This document shows positions 1-12,869 of a stretch of DNA of 64,000 nt, piece by piece. Under the pieces are notes generated by a model. That model made no database searches. It saw only the letters and a list, made by a program, of their open reading frames with translations, and had not been told where the DNA came from. The translations under genes were made by a program, and so were the position numbers. The stretch comes from Mactromeris polynyma. Lineage: Eukaryota > Mollusca > Bivalvia > Venerida > Mactridae. The stretch's first letter is position 1. Every line of letters begins with the position of its first letter. The stretch covers positions 3,906,001-3,970,000 of the forward strand of contig JASFXZ010000008.1 of the NCBI GenBank assembly GCA_032209605.1. The letters run 5' to 3'.

Positions 1-996
1 GTGTTTCACCAGCTGCCATTTATTGCATGCTACATGACTACATCTGTTGTTTTCTCCTATCAATATTGTTTAATTGATAACATTCTTGTAAATTATCAAT
101 AAGATTCTTCATTAATAATTCAAGGAAAGAATTCATTACCTACAGAATATTCGATGACAGGCCACGACAACAGAATGCAATAAAACGGAGCAATGAAGAG
201 AAAATGTTACATTTCTCAAACAAGTCCTGGCAATGTAATGCATTGTGAGTTTTATGGGATTTCAGCTAGAATAACATTGCATTTACATTTCAAATACATC
301 ATGTTAGGAAATCCAGAGAAGTGTATTGAAATGATATTCTGATTGAAACAGATCTTGTAAGCATGAACAGTTCAACATAATCAGTGACACCATGTGTATG
401 TTTTACATCTAGTCAATGCCAGGGAAAACGGCTTGCGGGCAAATTAATCCCTAAGAAGTCAAATGAAATTAAACCAAAAAAAGAATAAAGCCAATGACAA
501 TAGGAAGTATGTTACACAGCTATGTCTCACGGCAACAGATTCTAAAATTAAATTCCTACATTTGAACAGACTGGTATTGTATAATTGGAAGGTTCTTAGA
601 ACATTTACCCGAAGGTTTCCAAGAAGAAAATAATCAAGTGAAAACATCTTGAAATAAGTATCATTCAGGAAATGGCAAGTGTTTCATGTGACAGTTATTG
701 TAAGATTTAAGTCTGTGTATTGTACCATTAATGATGAAACTCTTAGTATTACTGTGTGTGTTGCGACTTTTATGTCCTTCCGTCCGACTTCCTTCCAGTT
801 CTCCAATCTTTGTACAGAGAAATCCATGACACTGTCTTCATACAATGTTGACCAAGCAGGTTTGGTCACCAATGTTAATAATAAAACTGTATGGAAAATA
901 GGAAACCAGCACGAAATTCCTAGGCAGAAATTTGCCACCAAGAGGCACTGATTTCAAATGGTGCTAGAAAATAAAATCATGATATACTCTACCCAC

Positions 997-1081
997 CATA
1001 AGAAGTCAGTGCTCTTGATGGCCAAGCATTCCTTGAGGTTCCCTGGGTCTTCACTGATCTTGCTGATGTAGGTCTGGTCTT
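997..1081 (-). CDS. Internal coding exon, unidentified protein
   Basis: An 85-nt exon on the minus strand. The acceptor reads ttattacatacag and the donor is TTATG followed by gtgggt. Only one frame gives a protein-like reading: two leading bases, 27 codons (DQTYISKISEDPGNLKECLA, then IKSTDFL), and two trailing bases, so the next residue is probably Trp or Cys. About 21 of 27 codons end in G or C although the surrounding DNA is AT-rich, which is the main argument that it is coding. It needs an upstream exon ending one base into a codon; the exon at 19372-19536 ends on a codon boundary, so at least one further exon is needed if both belong to one gene. I do not recognise the family. Confidence 0.72.
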
Positions 1082-1448
1082 CTGTATGTAATAACCACTG
1101 GCAACATCAGAGTATTAACCCTGAACTGTTGTCTCAATCACCAAGTGTCCTAATGCTCTGTTAATATTAAGGCTCTTAAAAATGCAAGGTTCCATCACTT
1201 CTTCTCTTTATGGAATATTGTCAACGAACCAGTGAGGCACCAAACTTGATTACATACCCCCTGTGTATTTATACTGGCATTTCCAAGACTGTAGCTGGTA
1301 AGTGTTGCTAAACTTCTCCTCATACCTGATTGTTGTTCAGTCTTGCTCAGTTACTCTTTCCTTCTTTTTGAGTTCTGTTTCATATCCTGAGATCAAGTAT
1401 TGTGAATGTGGTCTTTGATGGTTGTGCTACTTTTTCTCACTGTTACAC

Positions 1449-1606
1449 AAATATGTGCATTAAATGTTTCATCATTAACACAATCTCATTCTCAATGATC
1501 ATCCCCTCTTTGTTTTGCATGCCTCCAATGTTATCCAATCCTTTCATTGCCTTGCTTGATATGTCCACTAAGTATGCTCCTATGTTCTGAATGTCCCCAA
1601 TCCTTG
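1449..1606 (-). CDS. Possible coding exon or decayed coding fragment
   Basis: A 52-codon open stretch on the minus strand starts after a pyrimidine-rich acceptor (atttctctcag) and ends just before a weak donor (TTT then gtgtaa). The reading starts RIGDIQNIGAYLVDISSKAM and has a purine-rich, codon-like composition. The reading phase at its end does not join directly to the exon at 997-1081. It could be an exon of the same minus-strand gene, joined through another exon, or a remnant of a transposon coding region. I do not recognise it. Confidence 0.3.
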
Positions 1607-2094
1607 CTGAGAGAAATCTTCCATTATAGCTTCCTTAGAGTGTTACCATTAACATAGTTATCACATTTTTTAAGGTACATTATAAGTTTTTATTTGGTTT
1701 AAAAATATGTCAAGTAATAAGTATGAGCAAATGGCATGTTAATGCCTTCTTAGAGACATACTCGATAACTCTATCTTATAACTGCAAAACACGAGTATGA
1801 TACAGGTATACCCTATGCTAGCGCTAACTTGGTGCGTAGGTCAGGATAAAAAAATACCTTTACCAGACGCTTGTATTTATTGTTTGGTGTTGGGAAACAT
1901 GTAAGAAAAGTGATAATGCAGTGTTATAGAGTATATCTGTAGGAAGGCAATTATCACCTATTTTCATATATTTATAAAGATGGATGTTTTTTCAACAACA
2001 TAAGACTACATACTTCCATGTGATACATACATTAACACAAACATATCATATTTGTTATATTTTACTATGCAGTGTAAACTTAACTTCCCCTGCA

Positions 2095-2275
2095 AACACG
2101 GCTAGAACAGTTCTAGTAAATTCTAGAATAGTTCTAGTACAAATGTACCAAAACTGTTCTTGAACCATTCCATGTATATTCTAGAACAAATTCAGAATGG
2201 TCTACAATGTTAAATGGCACTATTTGTAGAACAATTCAATATATAGCACAATTTTAGTGCATTTTTATCTAAATA
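2095..2275. repeat. Dispersed repeat rich in TTCTAG palindromes, copy 1
   Basis: This block matches 20125-20290 in the same orientation, with shared phrases such as ctagaatagttctagtacaa and ttaaatggcactatttgtag. It is full of short palindromes around TTCTAGAA. No termini, duplication or open frame is visible, so its class is unknown; a short non-autonomous element is most likely. Confidence 0.7.
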
Positions 2276-2459
2276 AGCATTTAGCAAACGGACATAAGTT
2301 TAGATAGTACTAGGAGAAATTTCAACATTTCATTCAAACAAAAATCAAGAGTTTAACTAAAGATCGACCTAAGTGTGTCAGTCCTGCAACATGTGCTACA
2401 ACTATATTTCAACATAACCCAGATTTAAGTAATGGGAAAGTTTCTGCAGTATCCAAATA

Positions 2460-2572
2460 AAGAGAGAATTCATTGCTACAGGGAATGCAACATACACAAG
2501 ACAATGCCTCCCCACAAAGACCTCCAGTAAAACCACCGTCCCCAAAACATCAGGCATTGAGGAGGTGCAGTC
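2460..2572 (-). mobile_element. Retroposon family R1, 5'-truncated copy
   Basis: A diverged member of the seven-copy family also at 27437, 38341, 40385, 44516, 47581 and 59431. The constant end is the motif read here as gagagaat...gctacagggaatgc, which I take as the 3' end; the other end varies between copies, as expected for 5' truncation during target-primed reverse transcription. No open frame is preserved. Confidence 0.6.
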
Positions 2573-2591
2573 TAATATGCCAAATCTGCAG

Positions 2592-2632
2592 TTTAAAGAT
2601 GTTACATACTATGTCAGTTATAGTACCATTTG
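2592..2632 (+). CDS. Very weak candidate exon
   Basis: A 41-nt stretch lies between a possible acceptor (ccaaatctgcag) and a good donor (ggtaagttc). Two frames are open (for example FKDVTYYVSYSTI), so coding cannot be told from chance. It directly follows a retroposon copy. Recorded only because both splice sites are near consensus. Confidence 0.12.
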
Positions 2633-2911
2633 GTAAGTTCTTGAAAACATCTAATACAGAAGATTAACTTACTCACAAAATTCACTTACAAGGAATTTAC
2701 AAGTATTTACTGCTTCTAATGTACATAAAAACGTCAGAATTCTAAATGATACTGAAAGAAATACCACTTTAATCAGTTTTAATGCCTTTAAACTAACGTT
2801 TCAATAATTTCCACAATGATTGTTGCTGATACTCGTATAGATAGCAACTGGCAGAATACAACATAGCACAAACAATCAGCAGTCACATTGGAAAGACTTA
2901 CAAACATATAA

Positions 2912-3093
2912 TACAGTAAATTAAGCCTCAATACTAAGACCACTCTTGGGACCGTAGAAAACTGGTCTTCTTATTGAGGTGGTCTCAATATTGAGGTTGA
3001 ATAAAGAGCAAAACTGTGAAAATAGACTTGATTGTGTTCTTATTTTGAGGTGTTCTTTTTATAGAGGTGGTCTTTAAGTGAAGTTTTACTGTA
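2912..3093. mobile_element. Short MITE (family M1), about 182 bp
   Basis: Bounded by TACAGTAAAT...TTTTACTGTA, so the ends form an inverted repeat including the flanking TA, as expected for Tc1/mariner-type insertion at TA. The interior alternates segments like 'gaccacctcaataataag' in both orientations, giving extended self-complementarity. The same family occurs at 54204-54358 and 62073-62242. No coding capacity; non-autonomous. Confidence 0.75.
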
Positions 3094-3385
3094 TTATTAT
3101 TCTCCTTTAATAGTCATCATATCTGTAGTGTATCATGATCTACAGGCCTAATTATTGTGCATAAAGAAATATTCTGGAACAGAAAGTGATATGCAAGCAG
3201 GCATAGAGTAAAATTCAGATCAATAAAGTATAACACTCTGGTACATGCAAAGTGATTTTCAGATACCTAGAATATAATTCCAGAACATAAGAACCTGAGG
3301 AATTCAGGGACATTGAGCTTATAATAACTTAGTTTATTGAGTAATATTCAGGTACAGAGAGCAATACATTTTTTGTTTTGTATTC

Positions 3386-4068
3386 AGGTATATAGAGCAA
3401 TATTCAGGTATATAGAGCAATATTCAGGTATATAGAGCAACATGCAGGTATATAGTGCAATATTCAGGTATATAGAGTAATATTCAGGTATATTGAGTAA
3501 TATTCAGGTATATTGAGTAATATTCAGGTATATAGAGCAATATTCAGGTATATAGAGTAATATTCAGGTACATAGTGCAATATTCATGTATATTGAGCAA
3601 TAATCACTTACAGAGCAACTTTCAGGCATATAGAGTAATATTCAGGCATTTAGGGCAATGGTCAGGTGTATATAGCAATATTTAGGTATAAAGAGCAATA
3701 TCCAGGTATATAGTGCAATATTCAGGTACATAGAGCAACATGCAGGTATATAGTGCAATATTCAGGTATATAGAGTAATATTCAGGTATATAGAGCAATA
3801 TTCAGGTATATAGAGCAATATTCAGGTATATAGTGCAATATTCAGGTATATAGAGCAAAATTCAGGTATATAGAGCAATATTCAGGTATATTGAGCAATA
3901 TTCAGGTATATAGAGCAATATTCAGGTATATTGAGCAATATTCAGGTATATAGAGCAATATTCAGGTATATAGAGCAATATTCAGGTATATTGAGCAATA
4001 TTCAGGTATATAGAGCAATATTCAGGTATATTGAGCAATATTCAGGTATATAGAGCAATATTCAGGTA
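3386..4068. repeat. Minisatellite, 20-bp unit, about 34 copies
   Basis: Tandem copies of attcaggtatatagagcaat with substitutions such as attgag, agtgc and acatag. Degenerate versions continue upstream from about 3240. The left part (3590-3720) is more diverged than the right part (3740-4068), where copies are nearly identical, suggesting recent expansion at that end. It starts about 290 bp after the MITE at 2912-3093. Confidence 0.95.
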
Positions 4069-4561
4069 CTCTCTATGTATAGTTCAAAACTTGCCTGATG
4101 TAAATCTACACAAACAAGTGTACAAGGAAAATAACAACTATTTGCACAACTGTATACATGCAGTTTACCACATGTATACTGTGAATAAGGCTAGAACATT
4201 TTATTCATTTGCATTGCTTTTTATTAACACAAAATCAACTGCAAATCAGTCAGTTTTCAATACATGATGTGACTGGTAAACTGTAAATTTAACTGTTTGT
4301 GCATTTTCAGCAACAAAAATCCTACTTAATCACTTCTGAGAGGTGTGTAATATTTGCAACAACTATAAATATAGAGATACTTGTTTGTTTTGCATTTTTT
4401 CACAAAGCTAAATTGCAGGGGAGTTAAACTCAAAGTAGTTTAATGATTGCCTGCTTTGACTTGATAACAAAACACGTCTCATCCCAACAATTCAACTGTT
4501 ATACTCTTCCCCAACAACAAACATGATTATACACAGACAGGAGGGGTCACTTCAAAGCTTC

Positions 4562-4584
4562 GGGGGGGGGGGGGGGGGGGGGGG
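4562..4584 (+). repeat. Homopolymer of 23 G
   Basis: An uninterrupted run of 23 G, followed by TG. Such a tract can form a G-quadruplex, is unstable in replication, and its length in an assembly is unreliable. A shorter run is at 15910-15921. Confidence 0.95.
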
Positions 4585-7432
4585 TGAAGGTTTCTACACA
4601 ATAAACATGTATCTATATTAACCAGCCCAGCATTCAGTTACAGCTAACAATTACCACCGTTACAAACTGTTTTGTTTTGTACCTGAGACCCATCATATCA
4701 CATTCACTGCATACATGGTACCAAATTGCAACCATTACGAAATGTTAGCCGCAAACACCTTTACTGATTAAAATTTCATCAAAGAAGGTCAGTGGTATTG
4801 TAAGCTATGTTGCTATAAAATCAATCTGCTTTCAATATGGTTTAATTGGTCAAATGAAATTATTATCGCCTGTTTGCGATAATTTGAAATGTGAAATCTC
4901 AAAATGATGGGGAAATTCGAAAATGCACATCGGCCCTTTAACATTTACTATTCATTTATATTAAAAAAAAGTGTGATTTCTTGAATATGCAACAAGACGT
5001 TTAATTTGGCCCCATAATTAACAGATTGGCTTAAATCTGTAGCAAAAAACTAGGATACAGTGTCATCATATTATTTGCACCTCTGGCAATGTCCGCAACC
5101 CGCGCCAGAAAGCGTGAAGATCAGTCTGCTGAGCATTCAAGTTATTGCAAATAGACTGTACATGTAAATTCTTGAAGAGCAGCATTGCCAGTTTTTATAA
5201 ATTAAACTGTCCTGCTTTTTGAATTGATTGGAATCATGATATAATCAGGCCGCTAATACTACTTTCAGGTTCCAAATTATACAAGCACAATGCACAAATA
5301 AAAAACAGTTCTGTTCGTTTCTATTCAAAGACAAAGTCAAAATACAGACATTTACTTATGGAAGATAAAAATAATGCATAAATAAATACTTTTAAGATAG
5401 TTACACAAATTGTGTGTAATATATGTCAATACATTTTCCATCAAATTTCTAGTTAAACAATATACACAGCAAAATATAAAGTCAAAATATTTACCTGTCA
5501 TATTTGAGTATAAAATACAAATCTTCCCATCCACACTTACTTAACATTATATCTATCATTCAAAAAAAGTAAATATGTTATGCTTAATTTAAATTAAAAA
5601 ATTCAAGTAATCACACAACTAAGTAAGTTTGTATAATTCATACAAATAAAAAATAAAAGAACTTAAAATTGACTAGGAAAGTACATGCAATGACATGACA
5701 AAAAGAATTCAAAAGGATTTGGGTTTTTGATTTTTTACTTCAATTACTGTTTGTGTCTAAGATTTAAAATATGAACAAATATAATAGAGTATTTCCAATT
5801 CAGAACACAAAAATCCTAATTCGACCGCTGGGTTACACTCGTCTAACAATACACGAAGACGTTCAACTTAATTTTTACTGTAATCCGATAGAATTCATTG
5901 CAAAATTAAGACCACTTATTGTTAAACCAATACGGAAACACACAACCTCGCAATTCATAAATAATAATCTATTGAATAAATACCATACAGAGGCTAAAGG
6001 TATCATGTTTGACCTTCAGTTGGCAATGTAAAACCATTTATATTCTAGACTTGAAATTGTGACAATCTCGCAATTATTTTTGTCAAAATTCATGTATAAA
6101 AATTCTAAAAATGAACACAATTTTAGATCGAGAATTGAACACATGTATGTAACATTTAGGTTATTTTAATAACAATTTGCACAAAATTGTTTGAAGTCAG
6201 TAGGTGAATAATTATGCAAGGCAAATTTTACTAGCATGTATATTGTTATGATAGAACAGTTATGCTGTATGATCAAATTGATAATTAAGTTCAGGTTTGT
6301 AAAAACATATATCGATGCACTTTATCTGAACGCAAGCATAATTACGAAATGTGGTTACAGTTATAAAAGATCACCCATGCATGCATCATTTAACCATAAA
6401 ATCAATCCAAATAAAATGTTTTGAATTTTACACTGATTCAAAATATTCATAATTATAACACCACAAGAGTTAGACAAATGCCAATTAGCAAGATAATATC
6501 AATGTACTATGTCATGCAAACATTAGAATACGTATGCATAGTGTGTCCTGTTTATTTTTTCATACTCAATAATGCAATCCTGTCCTAGTAAAACAATTAG
6601 TTCCATTATAAACAAACAAACAAATGCATGCCTTTATTCTAAAAATCTTAAACAAGAAAATAAACCAAGCCACATTACCTTGATGACCATGTATTAGTCA
6701 AAATAGTTCCACGTAGTGCCCTATCAGTTCAGTTCTGCATAAACGTGTAAGCCCCAAAATAAAAAAAATCCTAGTATAATTCCTGCTCCCCGCTGTATAA
6801 TTCTTGCTCTTGCTGATAGCTCACTGACAAGGTATTGAGACAAGCAGGGAACATATTACTATAGATCTACAGTCACTTGTATTGATTCCCTATACACAAC
6901 ATGTCCATACCATAGTAGGGTGAATGGTTTCCCTCACGTCTTACTCTAAGCACAATCAATAAATATTGACCATGGAAGAATGGGGGAGGTTTTCTAGCTT
7001 CAATTAACTGTTATACAAACCTGGATGCTGATATTGTTTTTTTGTTCCGACTTGCTAGAGTGAGCTACTTCTGGCGTTCACTGGCATACGGATACAGGCA
7101 ATAACACGTTCTTGGAAACATATCAGCTTATGTAAGTAAGCCATATAATACTGCCTGTATTGACGACCATTGCTCACACACATTAAAGACAGACAGGATA
7201 CGTATACCACAATATTAACATAAATACACCAGTTAACATGGCCACTGATCAATCAATTCTTAAATTTAGATTTGCTCCGCATACAGTTGTGATGTCAGAA
7301 CATTCTTGCATGTAACCTACAACGCAGCAACAGTATTAAATATGCACATAGTTCATAGAAAATGTACTAAGGGTATTCTATAAGTTGTAACAATAATTCC
7401 TACACATTGGAGGTCAATCATCCATAGTTACC
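4585..7432. other. AT-rich stretch with no supported gene
   Basis: About 2.8 kb of AT-rich sequence. The open frames present are short, AT-driven and not protein-like. The one GC-richer island, around 5090-5130 ('gcaacccgcgccagaaagcg'), has one open minus-strand reading but no convincing exon; it may be part of an unlisted dispersed repeat. Nothing else is supported here. Confidence 0.6.
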
Positions 7433-10400
7433 ATGCTTTGTCTAGGGTTACATGTTGTCATGGTTTGTCTAGGGTTACATGTTGTCATGGTTTGTCTAGG
7501 GTTACATGTTGTCATGGTTTGTCTAGGGTTACATGTTGTCATGGTTTGTCTAGGGTTACATGTTGTCATGGTTTGTCTAGGGTTACATGTTGTCATGGTT
7601 TGTCTAGGGTTACATGTTGTCATGGTTTGTCTAGGGTTACATGTTGTCATGGTTTGTCTAGGGTTACATGTTGTCATGGTTTGTCTAGGGTTACATGTTG
7701 TCATGGTTTGTCTAGGGTTACATTGTTGTCATGGTTTGTCTAGGGTTACATGTTGTCATGGTTTGTCTAGGGTTACATGTTGTCATGGTTTGACTAGGGT
7801 TACATGTTGTCATGGTTTGTCTAGGGTTACATGTTGTCATGGTTTGTCTAGGGTTACATGTTGTCATGGTTTGTCTAGGGTTACATGTTGTCATGGTTTG
7901 TCTAGGGTTACATGTTGTCATGGTTTGTCTAGGGTTACATGTTGTCATGGTTTGTCTAGGGTTACATTGTTGTCATGGTTTGTCTAGGGTTACATGTTGT
8001 CATGGTTTGTCTAGGGTTACATGTTGTCATGGTTTGTCTAGGGTTACATGTTGTCATGGTTTGTCTTGGTCTTACATTGTTGTCATGGTTTGTCTTGGTC
8101 TTACATTGTTGTCATGGTTTGTCTTGGTCTTACATTGTCGTCATGGTTTATCTAGGTCTTACATTGTTGCTATGGTTTATCTAGGTCTTACATTGTTGTC
8201 ATGGTTTGTCTTGGTCTTACATTGTTGTCATGGTTTGTCTTGGTCTTACATTGTTGTCATGGTTTGTCTTGGTCTTACATTGTTGTCATGGTTTATCTAG
8301 GTCTTACATTGTTGCTATGGTTTATCTAGGTCTTACTTTGTTGTCATGGTTTGTCTTGGTCTTACATTGTTGTCATGGTTTGTCTTGGTCTTACATTGTT
8401 GTCATGGTTTATCTAGGTCTAACATTGTTGCTATGGTTTATCTAGGTCTTACATTGTTGTCATGGTTTGTCTTGGTCTTACATTGTTGTCATGGTTTGTC
8501 TTGGTCTTACATTGTTGTCATGGTTTGTCTTGGTCTTACATTGTTGTCATGGTTTATCTAGGTCTTACATTGTTGCTATGGTTTATCAAGGTCTTACATT
8601 GTTGTCATGGTTTGTCTTGGTCTTACATTGTTGTCATGGTTTGTCTTGGTCTTACATTGTTGTCATGGTTTGTCTTGGTCTTACATTGTTGTCATGGTTT
8701 GTCTTGGTCTTACATTGTTGTCATGGTTTGTCTAGGTCTTACATTGTTGCTATGGTTTATCTAGGTCTTACTTTGTTGTCATGGTTTGTCTTGGTCTTAC
8801 ATTGTTGTCATGGTTTGTCTTGGTCTTACATTGTTGTCATGGTTTGTCTTGGTCTTACATTGTTGTCATGGTTTGTCTTGGTCTTACATTGTTGTCATGG
8901 TTTGTCTTGGTCTTACATTGTTGTCATGGTTTGTCTAGATATTACATTGTTGCCATGGTTTGTCTAGGTCTTACATTGTTGTCATGGTTTGTCTTGGTCT
9001 TACATTGTTGTCATGGTTTGTCTTGGTCTTACATTGTTGTCATGGTTTGTCTAGGTCTTACATTGTTGCTATGGTTTATCTAGGTCTTACTTTGTTGTCA
9101 TGGTTTGTCTTGGTCTTACATTGTTGTCATGGTTTGTCTTGGTCTTACATTGTTGTCATGGTTTGTCTTGGTCTTACATTGTTGTCATGGTTTGTCTTGG
9201 TCTTACATTGTTGTCATGGTTTGTCTTGGTCTTACATTGTCACCATGGTTTGTTTAGGTCTTACTTTGTCACCATGGTTTGTTTAGGTCTTACATTGTTG
9301 CCATGGTTTGTTTAGGTCTTACATTGTTGCCATGGTTTGTCTTGGTCTTACATTGTTGCCATGGTTTGTCTAGGTCTTAAATTGTTGTCATGGTTTGTCT
9401 AGATATTACATTGTTGTCATGGTTTGTCTTGGTCTTACATTGTTGTCATGGTTTATCTAGGTCTTACATAGTTGTCATGGTTTATCATCTAGGTCTTACA
9501 TTGTTGTCATGGTTTGTCTAGGTCTTACATTGCTGTCATGATTTGTCTAGATATTACATTGTTGTCATGGTTTGTCTTGGTCTTACATTGTTGTCATGGT
9601 TTGTCTAGATATTACATTGTTGTCATGGTTTGTCTTGGTCTTACATTGTTGTCATGGTTTGTCTAGATATTACATTGTTGCCATGGTTTGTCTAGGTCTT
9701 ACATAGTTGCCATTGTTTGTCTAGGTCTTACATTGTTGCAATAGTTTGTCTAGGTCTTACATTGTTGTCATGGTTTGTCTAGGTCTTAAAAAGTTGCCAT
9801 GGTTTGTCTAGGTCTTACTTTGTTGTCATGGTTTGTCTTGGTATTACATTGTTGCTATGGTTTGTCTAGGTCTTACATTGTTGTCATGGTTTGTCTAGGT
9901 CTTAAAAAGTTGCCATGGTTTGTCTAGGTCTTACTTTGTTGTCATGGTTTGTCTTGGTATTACATTGTTGCTATGGTTTATCTAGGTCTTACTTTGTCAC
10001 AATGGTTTGTTTAGGTCTTACTTTGTCACCATGGTTTGTTTAGGTCTTACTTTGTCACCATGGTTTGTTTAGGTCTTACTTTGTCACCATGGTTTGTTTA
10101 GGTCTTACTTTGTCACCATGGTTTGTTTAGGTCTTACATTGTTGCCATGGTTTGTTTAGGTCTTACATTGTTGCCATGGTTTGTCTAGGTCTTAAATTGT
10201 TGCCATGGTTTGTCTAGGTCTTACTTTGTTGCCATGGTTTGTCTAGGTCTTACATTGTTGTCATGGTTTGTCCAGGTCTTACTTTGTCACCATGGTTTGT
10301 CCAGGTCTTACTTTGTCACCATGGTTTGTCTAGGTCTTACTTTGTCACCATGGTTTGTCTAGGTCTTACTTTGTTGCCATGGTTTGTTTAGGTCTTACTT

Positions 10401-11342
10401 TGTCACCATGGTTTGTCTAGGTCTTACTTTGTCACCATGGTTTGTCTAGGTCTTACTTTGTTGCCATGGTTTGTCTAGGTCTTACTTTGTCACCATGGTT
10501 TGTCTAGGTCTTACTTTGTCACCATGGTTTGTCTAGGTCTTACTTTGTTGCCATGGTTTGTCTAGGTCTTACATTGTTGCCATGGTTTGTCTAGGTCTTA
10601 CATTGTTGCCATGGTTTGTCTAGGTATTACTTTGTCACCATGGTTTGTTTGGTCTTACTTTGTCACCATGGTTTGTCCATGTCTTACTTAGTCACCATGG
10701 TTTGTCTAGGTCTTACTTTGTTGCCATGGTTTGTTTAGGTCTTACTTTGTCACCATGGTTTGTCTAGGTCTTACTTTGTTGCCATGGTTTGTCTAGGTCT
10801 TACTTTGTCACCATGGTTTGTCTAGGTCTTACTTTGTCACCATGGTTTGTCTAGGTCTTACTTTGTTGCCATGGTTTGTCTAGGTCTTACATTGTTGCCA
10901 TGGTTTGTCTATGTCTTACATTGTTGCCATGGTTTGTCTAGGTATTACTTTGTCACCATGGTTTGTTTGGTCTTACTTTGTCACCATGGTTTGTCTAGGT
11001 ATTTCTTTGTCACCATGGTTTGTTTAGGTCTTACTTTGTCACCATGGTTTGTTTAGGTCTTACCTTGTCACCATGGTTTGTTTAGGTCTTACTTTGTCAC
11101 CATGGTTTGTTTAGGTCTTACCTTGTCACCATGGTTTGTTTAGGTCTTACCTTGTCACCATGGTTTGTTTAGGTCTTACTTTGTTGCCATGGTTTGTCTA
11201 GGTATTTCTTTGTCACCATGGTTTGTTTAGGTCTTACTTTGTCACCATGGTTTGTTTAGGTCTTACCTTGTCACCATGGTTTGTTTAGGTCTTACTTTGT
11301 CACCATGGTTTGTTTAGGTCTTACCTTGTCACCATGGTTTGT
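7433..11342. repeat. 3.9-kb minisatellite, 27-bp then 29-bp units
   Basis: The longest array in the window. From 7433 to about 8060 the unit is 27 bp (catggtttgtctagggttac plus atgttgt) and almost invariant, with two 28-bp copies. From about 8060 the unit changes to a 29-bp form with 'cttggtcttacattgttg', arranged in blocks where atctagg-type units recur every 4 to 11 units. From about 9240 the copies become mixed, with caccatgg and ttgccatgg variants. Because 27 is a multiple of 3 and three 29-bp units make 87, long stop-free readings appear on both strands; I treat these as by-products, not genes. Confidence 0.97.
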
Positions 11343-11629
11343 TGAGATATTCTGTTGAACCGTAGATGAATGTGTTTCCTCAGGAAATAATAGGATGATT
11401 AAAATAGCAACATCTGATGTTCTATTGCAATGACACAAATAAAGTGATCTGTTCGTTAACACTCTGCAATAATCGATAAATAAAAAATTCAGCTGATTCA
11501 GCAACAGGATGCTAAAATGTTGTGAAAAACGAATTTGATGTCGCTGACTTTATGATTGTATTGTAATGTATTGGACGTGTTCAGAAGTCACACCATCAAA
11601 CCACTGTCCTTATCCATAACAATATGAAT

Positions 11630-11800
11630 AACAAGGAAACTATGGTCCGTTTTTATTTACTTGAGAATGGTTGTAAACAAAACAGGTGTTCAGCCAATGA
11701 AAACATGATATGGAAAATACTGACCAATAGACATCATGATCACAATAGCAGTATTCTAAACCTAGTGTTGAATCAGCAGTATTGTATCAAGTATGCTGTA
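11630..11800 (+). repeat. Dispersed repeat family P, copy 1
   Basis: Shares the order tggttgtaaacaaa... cagccaatgaaaacatg... ctgaccaatagac... tattctaa with 18380-18545 and 18735-18920. No open frame and no clear termini. Probably a fragment of an unnamed bivalve-type interspersed repeat. Confidence 0.6.
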
Positions 11801-11954
11801 TCAGACAAAATGTAACTACTTTTAAGTCAGATGGCACTGTTTCAATCTTAGAACCTGGAGGTCACTGGGTTTGAATATAATACAAAGATCAACATTGCCG
11901 GCCAGAAGCCAGCAACTCTATTTTTATTCTATTTTGGAGGAGCAGTTATTGTTT

Positions 11955-12045
11955 AAGTGATATCAAAACAGTACAAAAGTAGGTTCAAACCCATAACTGC
12001 AGCACTGATCTGCTGACTACAGTGGCCTTATACTGAATGTATACT
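11955..12045 (-). mobile_element. Decayed tRNA-like SINE fragment
   Basis: On the minus strand the block reads like a tRNA 3' half: a B-box-like gggtttgaacc preceded by a possible anticodon arm (gtcagcagatcagtgctgc). No A box or SINE body can be defined. A similar weak B-box-like block (caggtttaaaatcctg) lies on the minus strand near 45305-45360. These are probably old SINE remnants. Confidence 0.3.
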
Positions 12046-12869
12046 CCATGCCATTAAAAAGGCAACTAAAAATTACCTGCATCAACACGGTGACATTATA
12101 AAGAAACCTATACTTTATCAATTGTTAAATATGAATACTAAGGGTCATAGTTTGATTTCTTTTTGATGAACAATTCATACATTTTTAACTATAAAACGCG
12201 TTTAACACTTTGAACAAAATGAAGGCTAAGTGAAATAGTTGCGTTATTAATCTCTTTAAGTATATGTTGAACTGGAAATAGTTGGCACTACATAAAGATG
12301 TAAATTTTGCAATGGTTTAATATGTACTGAATTTGCAAAAGGAGAAAGCTCTGTAGCTTAGCAACAGACAATAATAAATAAAAGTGGATCCTGTATTGCC
12401 AAACAAAAAGATATTTGCCAAAAAATGTAGATAGTTTATTCACACACAACATTTGAGGCTAGAACTAGGTATGGTAATGCAATGAATGTGGTATGAGAGT
12501 TCTGGATTGCGTGACATGTAGAGATATAATTTGATGCAATGAGACAAAATCACTCCTGTATGACCCTAGTGTCACTTTGAGAAATGACAATATGGAATGA
12601 AGATTCAATACGATGTTCACGCAATGTATTACATTTATACCTCATTGACATATTTTCCTCGTTATTCAATGTGACGTCATCCGGGCCAGACCTCTCAAAA
12701 CATCTCAAATAGAAATATGAGATTTGCCCAGTTAAATGTTAATATTTTCCAACATACCTTTAAATTTAACGTCACTTTAAACACATTATTCATGAGTATT
12801 TCGATTTACGCTTTTAAAAGAATTTGCAAAATTTTACACAAACAATTGCAACAAGATATACATGTATCT

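Noticed and set aside
1232..1298. Plus-strand exon reading EAPNLITYPLCIYTGISKTV before gtaagt
   Set aside because: The acceptor (aacgaaccag) lacks a pyrimidine tract and the better coding evidence nearby is on the other strand.
6674..6740. Minus-strand exon ending gtaatg
   Set aside because: All three frames contain stops between the candidate acceptor and donor.
7433..8060. Interstitial telomere repeat
   Set aside because: Each unit contains tagggtta only once, in a 27-bp unit; there is no run of TTAGGG.
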